Below, piece after piece: positions 1 through 6,291 of a stretch of 14,789 nt of DNA (position 1 is its first letter; every line of letters begins with the position of its first letter). Source of the stretch: MGIIb-P sp963934015 (GTDB lineage: Archaea; Thermoplasmatota; Poseidoniia; Poseidoniales; Thalassarchaeaceae); the NCBI GenBank assembly GCA_963934015.1, contig CAWVWT010000034.1:1-14789 (forward strand). The letters are read 5' to 3'. The notes beneath the pieces were generated by a model, which was not told the origin of the DNA, made no database searches, and saw only the letters and a list, made by a program, of their open reading frames with translations. The translations under genes and the position numbers were made by a program.

Positions 1-65
1 ACCTGCTATTCAACGAACGTGCGTCAGACCCCATGTACGATGTGTTCCAGGTTGTTCCAGTGTGA
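1..65 (+). CDS. Possible C-terminal fragment of an unidentified protein, cut by the window edge
   Basis: Read from base 3, one frame is open to a TGA at 63-65 and gives a protein-like tail ending FNERASDPMYDVFQVVPV. The other + frames read through into the end of ileS and look less natural. The fragment would converge on ileS with a gap of about 69 bp, matching the other convergent pairs in this window. Twenty residues are too few to name a family. It could be a chance open frame. Confidence 0.35.
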   Translation, partial: LLFNERASDPMYDVFQVVPV

Positions 66-134
66 TTTCCACCCTCCGTTCCTTCGTTGGTTTCTTACGC
101 AATCGCATGAACAGAGGGTACCCTGTGCGTCAAA
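66..134. other. Short convergent intergenic gap with a palindrome
   Basis: This is the gap between the putative left-edge fragment and the ileS stop. It holds a pyrimidine-rich stretch on the + strand (about 66-98) and a perfect 10-bp palindrome AGGGTACCCT at 115-124. The palindrome extends by two more base pairs on each side beyond one G-G mismatch (112-127). It could be a small transcript-end hairpin shared by convergent genes, but no U-tract follows it directly, so this is a weak call. A 32-codon minus-strand open frame (108 to 10) is present but has no ribosome binding site or recognisable sequence. Confidence 0.25.
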
Positions 135-3100
135 TTACTCTACAGTGAAGTAAATACCTACACCATCTATATCGAAATTGTCAGCACCTTCAGATGCTTG
201 TCCACCTTGGTCCAGTACCGCATCACTAGCTCGAACTTCTGAGACGATGTGATCCCAGTCTCCACCAAGCAACTCAGGGTTGCCTTCATCTAGCCAAACT
301 GTGAGTGAGATGGATGCTTCGATCTCGAGATCAAGGTCCTTGCGCTTCTGTTGCACACGACGAATGATTTCACGGGCTAAACCCATGGAGAGCAACTCAT
401 CGGTGACTGTCATATCAAGCACGAGTGTCACATCGCTATCCTCTGCAGTCATTGCCGCGAAGCCCTCGCGTTCTACGCGCTTGACCTCGACATCAATCGG
501 TTCCAATTCAAAGCCGGCAATCACACAACGACCATTTTGAATGTCATCCCACAACGCTTCTGGGTCAGCTTCTGCAAGAGCAGCCATCACCTTGGGCAAA
601 TCTTGGCGGCATTTACGACCGAGTGTCTTTCGATTGGGTGCAACCTCGATACGTTGGAACCGATCAAGATCAGTCTCAGTTTGCAGATCGAGGACATTGA
701 TTTCCTCCGCAAGAATCGGGTAGAACTCGTCGAGTCCGCTGGCACCAACAAGCCAACCGGTTTGACAGGGTAATCGCTGGCGGTGATCATTGTCAACGCG
801 AACCTTACGACCAGCCTCAGCTAGATTGCGGACCAGTTGCATGCGAGCCTCAAGTTCAACGTCCTGATGCTTTGGAGTTGGCCAATCTGCGAGGTGAACG
901 CTTTCCCCCATCAGGTTACGGTAAATCTCGTCGGCCATGAATGGCGATACTGGTGCGATTAGACGACAAAGCATCGTGAGAACGTCATGAAGTGTATGCT
1001 GGCAAGCCAACTTGTCAGCACTGTCACCTTCGTCCCACAGTCGGCGACGACTGCGACGAACATACCAGTTTGACAAATCATTGACCACGAAATCTTCCAA
1101 GTCACGGCAGGCCTTGTGGAAGTCCCAACCTTCGAATTGGGCATGGTAATCTGCAGCAACCGAATTGAGTTTGGAAATGATCCAACGATCTAATGAGGGG
1201 CGACTCTCAACCGGGCAATCACTTGCTTCTGGATCAAAGTTGTCGAGGGCTGCATAGTCAGCGTGGAACTTGTAGCAATTCCATAATGTGAGGAACATCT
1301 TGGCATAGGTTTCACGCACTCCATTCGGATCGAACTTCATTGGGTTCCAAGGCGCCCCAGCAGTCACCATGTACCAGCGGGTCGCATCTGCACCCTCGCG
1401 GTTGAAGTGATCCCACGGGTCGACGATATTACCCTTGGATTTGGACATCTTCTTCCCCTCTGCATCTAGGATAAGACCAAGCGACAAACAGCGCTTGTAG
1501 CAGATTGAATCGAAGACGGTTGTACTGACTGCGAGTAATGTGTAGAACCAACCACGGGTTTGATCAACACCTTCACAAATGTAGTCGATAGGAAAGTTGT
1601 TCTCAAACTTCTCAGGGTCATCGAATGGATGGTGCCATTGTGCAAACGACGCACAACCTGAATCAAACCAACAATCCATGACGAAGGGTTCGCGGTGCAT
1701 CACTTCGCCACTGTCATTGACAAGAACAAAATCATCGACAATCGGTCGGTGCAAGTCAACATCATCGGGGCATTCCGGATTGCTGTGTCCTGCCGCATTG
1801 GCCTTGGCCACTTCTTCTTGTAATTCGGCAATCGAACCGACGCACTTCATCTCACCAGAAGCAGAGCGCCAAACAGGTAGAGGTGTACCCCAATACCGTT
1901 CACGGGAAATTGCCCAATCCTTGACATTGCGCAGCCATTCTCCGAATCGCCCTTCGCCGACCCAGTCTGGGGCCCATTCAACTTGATCATTGAATTCCAG
2001 CAAACGTTCCTTGACCGCAGTCATACGGACAAACCAAGAATCCATGGCGTAGTAGAGTAGGGGATGGTCGGTTCGCCAACAATGTGGATATTCGTGAGCA
2101 TAAGGTTTCTCACGGTAGAGGAGATTGTCATCCATCAAAATCTCCATGATGGTGTCATCGCATTCCTTGACATACCGGCCATCCAGTTTGTCGTGTGTTC
2201 CTTTGAGGAAAGCACCATCCATGCCCACAGTGTGCTGAGCCGGTAGACCAACTTCCATACCAAGGTTGTAGTCATCTTCACCATACATGACTGCGGTGTG
2301 GACCACCCCGGTACCATCAGTGGTCGTGACCCAATCTGCCTCAAGAATAGTCCAAGCTGTTTGTGAATCACCTCGATCGACAGCATCAGGGAACAATGGC
2401 TCGTACGCCTTACCAATCAAATCAGAGCCAGGGAATTCTTCGAGGATTGTGGCATGGTGTCGGATGACTTCCTTGAATAAATCCTTGGCGATGATGACCT
2501 CTTCGCCAACCTCTGCACCACCACGACCTTCCCAATTATCGCCTGCTGGTTGGTCGATGCGGACACGGATGTATGTGACATCGGGTCCTACTGCAAGACC
2601 AACGTTTCCTGGAAGTGTCCATGGTGTTGTAGTCCAAGCAAGGACGGATGCATCGTCATCGATGAGATTGAATTTGATATAGACGGAAGGTTCGACGACT
2701 TCCTTGTAGCCGAGTGCCACTTCATGGCTGGAATAAGAGGTTCCAGTCTGTGGACAATAAGGTAGAACCTTGTGACCTCTGAAGAGCAGATCCTTGTCGA
2801 ACATTTGCTTCAATGCCCACCAGCAGGATTCAACGTAATTGTTGTGTAGTGTGACATATGGGTCATCGAGGTCAACCCAGAATGCCATGCGTTCAGTCAT
2901 CTCTCGCCAAGCCTGCTCATAGGTCCAAACACTGTTACGGCATTCTTCGTTAAATTCAGCCATACCGAATGCTTCAATCGCCTCATTACTCATCAGATCA
3001 AGGCGCTTCTGAACTTCGATTTCCACCGGCAGTCCGTGTGTGTCCCATCCACCTTTTCTCTCGACAAAGTAGCCTTCCATTGCCTTCCAGCGGCAAACCA

Positions 3101-3302
3101 GATCTTTGTAGGTTCGAGCGACCACGTGGTGAATACCCGGTTTGCCGTTCGCAGTAGGTGGGCCTTCAAGGAAAATGAATGGTTGGCCATCCTTGCGAGA
3201 TGCGACCTGCTGGCCGAATGTACCCTCCTCGCGCCAAGTCGCCATCAGAGACTCTTCAAGCGCAACAGGGTCGAGTTCTCCTGCGGCATTGGGGGCTGCC
3301 AT
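135..3302 (-). CDS. ileS: Isoleucyl-tRNA synthetase
   Basis: Cytoplasmic class I aminoacyl-tRNA synthetase that charges tRNA-Ile and edits misactivated valine. The 1055-residue length fits the long archaeal/eukaryotic-like class. The nucleotide-binding entry reads EGPPTANGKPGIHHV (residues about 46-60), with GIHH in the place of the HIGH signature, a form known in this IleS subgroup. KMSKS is intact at about 618-622 and followed by GNIVDP. The CP1 editing segment (WTTTPWTLPGNVGLAVG and GTGVVHTAVMYGEDD) and the anticodon-binding helical region with NWYVRRSRRRLW are present. The ATG at 3302 is chosen because the protein then starts in the usual place, about 45 residues before the GPPTANG motif. 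The start codon overlaps an unused ATG on the opposite strand (3301). There is no Shine-Dalgarno; an inverted repeat lies six bases upstream. The gene has a divergent neighbour, so its promoter must sit in the short gap 3303-3375. Confidence 0.97.
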   Translation of the reverse strand: MAAPNAAGELDPVALEESLMATWREEGTFGQQVASRKDGQPFIFLEGPPTANGKPGIHHVVARTYKDLVCRWKAMEGYFVERKGGWDTHGLPVEIEVQKRLDLMSNEAIEAFGMAEFNEECRNSVWTYEQAWREMTERMAFWVDLDDPYVTLHNNYVESCWWALKQMFDKDLLFRGHKVLPYCPQTGTSYSSHEVALGYKEVVEPSVYIKFNLIDDDASVLAWTTTPWTLPGNVGLAVGPDVTYIRVRIDQPAGDNWEGRGGAEVGEEVIIAKDLFKEVIRHHATILEEFPGSDLIGKAYEPLFPDAVDRGDSQTAWTILEADWVTTTDGTGVVHTAVMYGEDDYNLGMEVGLPAQHTVGMDGAFLKGTHDKLDGRYVKECDDTIMEILMDDNLLYREKPYAHEYPHCWRTDHPLLYYAMDSWFVRMTAVKERLLEFNDQVEWAPDWVGEGRFGEWLRNVKDWAISRERYWGTPLPVWRSASGEMKCVGSIAELQEEVAKANAAGHSNPECPDDVDLHRPIVDDFVLVNDSGEVMHREPFVMDCWFDSGCASFAQWHHPFDDPEKFENNFPIDYICEGVDQTRGWFYTLLAVSTTVFDSICYKRCLSLGLILDAEGKKMSKSKGNIVDPWDHFNREGADATRWYMVTAGAPWNPMKFDPNGVRETYAKMFLTLWNCYKFHADYAALDNFDPEASDCPVESRPSLDRWIISKLNSVAADYHAQFEGWDFHKACRDLEDFVVNDLSNWYVRRSRRRLWDEGDSADKLACQHTLHDVLTMLCRLIAPVSPFMADEIYRNLMGESVHLADWPTPKHQDVELEARMQLVRNLAEAGRKVRVDNDHRQRLPCQTGWLVGASGLDEFYPILAEEINVLDLQTETDLDRFQRIEVAPNRKTLGRKCRQDLPKVMAALAEADPEALWDDIQNGRCVIAGFELEPIDVEVKRVEREGFAAMTAEDSDVTLVLDMTVTDELLSMGLAREIIRRVQQKRKDLDLEIEASISLTVWLDEGNPELLGGDWDHIVSEVRASDAVLDQGGQASEGADNFDIDGVGIYFTVE

Positions 3303-3308
3303 GTCTCG

Positions 3309-3325
3309 CGGGACCTATGGTCCCG
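3309..3325. promoter_or_regulatory. Perfect inverted repeat in the ileS/DUF4396 divergent region
   Basis: CGGGACC (3309-3315), TAT spacer, GGTCCCG (3319-3325): seven perfect base pairs around a 3-nt centre. It lies within the 73-bp gap between the ileS start (3302) and the preferred start of the divergent gene (3376). As RNA on the minus strand it would form a GC-rich hairpin ending six bases before the ileS AUG. As DNA it could be an operator serving both genes. If the + gene instead starts at 3301, the repeat is coding. The function is inferred only from position and symmetry. Confidence 0.45.
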
Positions 3326-3368
3326 ATTTCAAGGGTGCGGCAGGGTTCAAACGCTACCGGCGCTCCCC

Positions 3369-3373
3369 GGAGG
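3369..3373 (+). promoter_or_regulatory. GGAGG ribosome binding site that favours the 3376 start
   Basis: GGAGG lies two bases before the ATG at 3376. The spacing is tight, but the match is strong, and no comparable site precedes the in-frame ATG at 3301. It also places the start six residues before the first beta strand of the metal-binding domain. Confidence 0.5.
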
Positions 3374-3375
3374 AT

Positions 3376-4002
3376 ATGGAGACCGCCACATACGAGGTCG
3401 GCGGCATGTCTTGCCAAGGCTGTGTGACCAATCTTACCGCTGCACTTCAAGCAGTTGACGGCGTGTCCTCGGTTGAAGTCGAGGTTGGTAGTGCTGTTAT
3501 CCACCATCAAGGTGTGATTTCTGAAGTACTGGATGGTGCCATTACAGGTGCGGGTTTCACTGTTGGGTTACCCGAATTCAATTGGAGTGATGGTGCGGTT
3601 TGGAAACAGTCTGCTCACAATACCAAATGGTGTTTGGTCGGGTGCAGTATTGGCGACTTTGGGACCATTGCTGCATTCCAGTTTATCTTCATCAATTCAG
3701 GATGGAGTGCAATGATGATCATGGCACTTGCAATGTTCAATGGAATCATGACATCTATCGCATTGGAAACATTCATTCTCACGGGTCAGATGCCTTTCAA
3801 GCAAGCATTCCGTGTGGCGGTTGGCATGTCACTCATTTCGATGTTGGGCATGGAGGCGGCAATGAATATCGTGGATCTCGTATTGACCGGGGGTGCCATG
3901 CTGACTTGGTGGGTCATCCCAATCATGCTGATTGCAGGATTCATCACACCATGGCCATACAACTACTGGCGACTGAAGAAATATGGAATTTCTTGTCATT
4001 GA
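3376..4002 (+). CDS. HMA heavy-metal-binding domain fused to a DUF4396 membrane domain
   Basis: A 208-residue membrane protein. Residues 1-65 form a heavy-metal-associated (HMA) fold with the metal site GMSCQGC (Cys13, Cys16), as in copper chaperones and the N-termini of copper P-type ATPases. Residues about 80-208 match DUF4396: HNTKWCLVGCSIGDFG (His81, Cys86, Cys90), then about four membrane segments (roughly 86-106, 111-131, 145-169, 175-196), with LGMEAAMNIVD inside the third and PWPYNYWRLKKYG near the end. The chain ends in Cys-His. No ATPase domain is present. DUF4396 has no settled function; the fused HMA domain suggests handling of copper or another soft metal at the membrane (inference). 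The start at 3376 is preferred over 3301 because of the GGAGG site and because 3301 overlaps the ileS start. The gene ends one base from the convergent Mpo1-like gene. Confidence 0.85.
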   Translation: METATYEVGGMSCQGCVTNLTAALQAVDGVSSVEVEVGSAVIHHQGVISEVLDGAITGAGFTVGLPEFNWSDGAVWKQSAHNTKWCLVGCSIGDFGTIAAFQFIFINSGWSAMMIMALAMFNGIMTSIALETFILTGQMPFKQAFRVAVGMSLISMLGMEAAMNIVDLVLTGGAMLTWWVIPIMLIAGFITPWPYNYWRLKKYGISCH

Positions 4003-4003
4003 C

Positions 4004-4495
4004 TCAATACTTGATTCCGAGCTTGTCATAGATGAACGACATCAACCAAGCAGGTCCAATCATCAGGTATTGTAAATCCTCGAAGAAAGATGGCTTTTGA
4101 CCTTCGACTTTGTGCCCATAGAATTGACCGATCCAGGCCAATACAAAGACGATGATACTGGTTTGCCAGAGAGGAAGTACGGAGGACTCGACTGAGGATT
4201 CATACAGATGGCAAATTGCGAAACAAAACAGGCACCATAGCGCCATTCCAAATGTAAGTGATAACGAAAGTCGCGCATAGAAAATGAATACAGGAATCAG
4301 CATGATTGTGGCAAAGTTGACCCATTGATTCACTGCCATTGCCTCTGGAACGGGGACGCTCCAAAGCAACCCAACAATTGTCAAGAAAATCAGTGGAACG
4401 GCCACCCAGTGTATTTTTTTGTTCAGTGAATTTTGATGACTTTCGCCATATCCATCAAGCCAATCTTGCATTGAGCGAGTTTCACCCATGACCAT
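4004..4495 (-). CDS. Mpo1/DUF962 (YGL010w-like) family membrane protein
   Basis: A small integral membrane protein of 163 residues. The N-terminal signature DWLDGYGESHQNSLNKKIHW is followed by hydrophobic segments (about 31-46, 55-75, 78-95, 108-125) and the C-terminal GHKVEGQKPSFFEDLQYLMIG block, the hallmarks of DUF962. Conserved histidines are visible in ESHQN, KKIHW, ICHLYE and GHKVEG. Yeast Mpo1, the characterised relative, is an Fe(II)-dependent dioxygenase that removes one carbon from 2-hydroxy fatty acids. Whether a prokaryotic member does this is unknown. The ATG at 4495 gives the longest frame; an in-frame ATG at 4471 (residue 9) has a GGGTGA site ten bases upstream and may be the true start. 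It diverges from nadE across about 70-90 bp and converges on the DUF4396 gene with a one-base gap. Confidence 0.85.
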   Translation of the reverse strand: MVMGETRSMQDWLDGYGESHQNSLNKKIHWVAVPLIFLTIVGLLWSVPVPEAMAVNQWVNFATIMLIPVFIFYARLSLSLTFGMALWCLFCFAICHLYESSVESSVLPLWQTSIIVFVLAWIGQFYGHKVEGQKPSFFEDLQYLMIGPAWLMSFIYDKLGIKY

Positions 4496-4563
4496 TCGGT
4501 ACGCTAGACAGTCCTTCAGGCCATCGACGTAACGTTGAATGGGGCGCAGCGTAAGGACGGTTC
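4496..4563. other. Divergent gap between the Mpo1-like gene and nadE
   Basis: These 68 bases must carry the start signals of both divergent genes. I see AAGGA at 4553-4557, six bases before the nadE GTG, as a likely ribosome binding site. I see no convincing archaeal TATA box and no stable hairpin. Confidence 0.4.
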
Positions 4564-6240
4564 GTGACAGTCATCGCGTTGTTGCAGTTGGACCCGACGG
4601 TCGGCGATATTACGGGCAATGTTGCACTGGTTGAAGCGGCTGCGGCAAAGGCAGCCAAAGCGGGTGCGGACATGGCGGTGGCCAGCGAGTTGGTCATCTC
4701 AGGATACCCCCCTCGAGACATGCTGATGGATGCGGCATTCGTGTCTGCATGTGAAATGGCAGCAATGGGGGTTAGTAGCTCGATTCCGTTGCTCATTGGA
4801 ACACCTCTTTCAGCTGAAAAATCACGCCAAAAACCGTTCAATGGCGCTGTGCGGGTGGCAGATTCACGGACAGCGAAAATTGTTGCCCGTAAGCAACTCC
4901 TCCCCACCTACGATGTCTTCGATGAAGGACGTTATTTCCAAGCCGATGATGGTCCTGGAATTGATCGTAGTCTACGAGGTGCATCCGTTGGCATCACTAT
5001 TTGTGAAGATGCATGGCAACACATTGGAGAAGTGCCAGCAGATTATCCTGCAGATCCTATCGAACAGTTGGCCACTTGGCAACATCAAGGTGAACCCTTG
5101 GCCATCACTGTCAATCTCTCATCCTCCCCCTATCATCTGGCCAAAGAGGGAGTTCGAGCACGCCTCGTACGCAAGGCAGCGTCTACACTGGGACACCCCT
5201 TCCTGTTATGCAACCAAATCGGTGGTAATGATGACCTTCTATTCGATGGAAGGAGCATCGTTGGATGGCCAGACGGAACAATTGTTCAGGGTCCTGCGTG
5301 GTGTAGTGGTATCTTGATGGTCAATATCGAAAACCCAAGTGCAGCACAATGGATTCCTCTTGATTCGAATGGTGATGGCGATTTAGAAATCGTCGGTGCT
5401 GGTGCAGAACCTACAATGCCCTCCAAGGGTCAAGATTTGTTGTCAGCTGTCACACTGGGCCTAGGTGATTATTGTAAAAAATCGGGCATCAGCAAGATTG
5501 TCCTAGGTATGAGTGGGGGAATCGACTCTGCTGTTTGTGCTGCCATCGCTTGTCAAGCGGTCGGTGCGAGCAACGTATTGGGACTCGCCATGCCATCACG
5601 CCATTCATCCGATCACTCGATTGAAGATGCAAAAGCAACCGCTGAAGCATTGGGGATGGAATTACAAATCCTACCCATCAATGAAATCCACGAGAGTGTT
5701 GATGAGACACTGCAGGGTGAATTAGATACTGGAAATCCGGTCGCCAAAGAGAACCTGCAGGCCAGAATTCGTGGGACGCTCGTGATGGGGGCGGCCAACG
5801 CACGCGGTGCAATGGCAATCGCCACAGGTAACAAGAGCGAATTGGCCATGGGTTATTGCACACTGTATGGGGACATGAATGGTGGATATGCACCCCTGGG
5901 TGATCTCTACAAAACTGAAGTTTACGAAGTAGCCGACGCCATTAATGCAAATGCTGGTGGTAAGTCTCCAATCACAGAATCAACGATGACAAAGGCACCA
6001 TCAGCTGAATTGGCACCCGACCAAAAGGACGAGGACAATTTACCACCCTATACCGTTCTAGACCCAATTTTGGAGGACTGGATTGAACGAGGTATTCGGA
6101 ATGCGTCGCCGCTGACCCCCGAGGTACTTTCACGCATGCACGCTAACGAACACAAGCGCTGGCAATTATGCCCAGCACCACGCGTTTCCAATCGCGCCTT
6201 TGGCCAAGGATGGCGCCAACCATTGGCTTCGCGGAGATAA
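4564..6240 (+). CDS. nadE: Glutamine-dependent NAD+ synthetase
   Basis: Catalyses the last step of NAD+ synthesis: ATP-dependent amidation of nicotinic acid adenine dinucleotide, with glutamine as nitrogen donor. The 558-residue protein has both domains of the two-domain type. The N-terminal nitrilase-like glutaminase (about 1-260) shows the catalytic triad Glu42 (ASELVISGYPP), Lys110 (ARKQLLP) and Cys147 (GITICEDAW). The C-terminal synthetase shows the PP-loop SGGIDS at 317-322, then NKSELAMGYCTLYGD, the LAPDQKDED segment, and a C-terminus with RVSNRAFGQGWRQP. Ammonia made in the first domain is channelled to the second in this family, so no free NH4+ is needed. The start is GTG, supported by AAGGA six bases upstream and by IALLQLDPTVGD following at once. 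It is the first gene of a four-gene same-strand cluster; the next gene begins 51 bp downstream. No key residue is missing. Confidence 0.96.
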   Translation: MTVIALLQLDPTVGDITGNVALVEAAAAKAAKAGADMAVASELVISGYPPRDMLMDAAFVSACEMAAMGVSSSIPLLIGTPLSAEKSRQKPFNGAVRVADSRTAKIVARKQLLPTYDVFDEGRYFQADDGPGIDRSLRGASVGITICEDAWQHIGEVPADYPADPIEQLATWQHQGEPLAITVNLSSSPYHLAKEGVRARLVRKAASTLGHPFLLCNQIGGNDDLLFDGRSIVGWPDGTIVQGPAWCSGILMVNIENPSAAQWIPLDSNGDGDLEIVGAGAEPTMPSKGQDLLSAVTLGLGDYCKKSGISKIVLGMSGGIDSAVCAAIACQAVGASNVLGLAMPSRHSSDHSIEDAKATAEALGMELQILPINEIHESVDETLQGELDTGNPVAKENLQARIRGTLVMGAANARGAMAIATGNKSELAMGYCTLYGDMNGGYAPLGDLYKTEVYEVADAINANAGGKSPITESTMTKAPSAELAPDQKDEDNLPPYTVLDPILEDWIERGIRNASPLTPEVLSRMHANEHKRWQLCPAPRVSNRAFGQGWRQPLASRR

Positions 6241-6291
6241 ACAGGCGAAGGACCCGCATATTCATGGGCAAGTGCCGGCCGGTTCCTACCA

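Noticed and set aside
3110..3140. Non-canonical GIHH in place of the HIGH motif of ileS as a sign of a defective enzyme
   Set aside because: The PGIHHV form is found in a recognised subgroup of isoleucyl-tRNA synthetases, and the rest of the protein, including KMSKS, is intact.
3142..3375. Longer N-terminus for the HMA-DUF4396 protein, from 3142 or 3301
   Set aside because: The extension is antisense to the ileS N-terminus or abuts its start, lacks a ribosome binding site, and adds residues before the HMA fold that look non-structural.
4482..4907. 141-codon minus-strand open frame over the start of nadE
   Set aside because: It is the antisense shadow of the nadE glutaminase domain, whose catalytic motifs are clear, and it also overlaps the start of the Mpo1-like gene. 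Its translation resembles no family.
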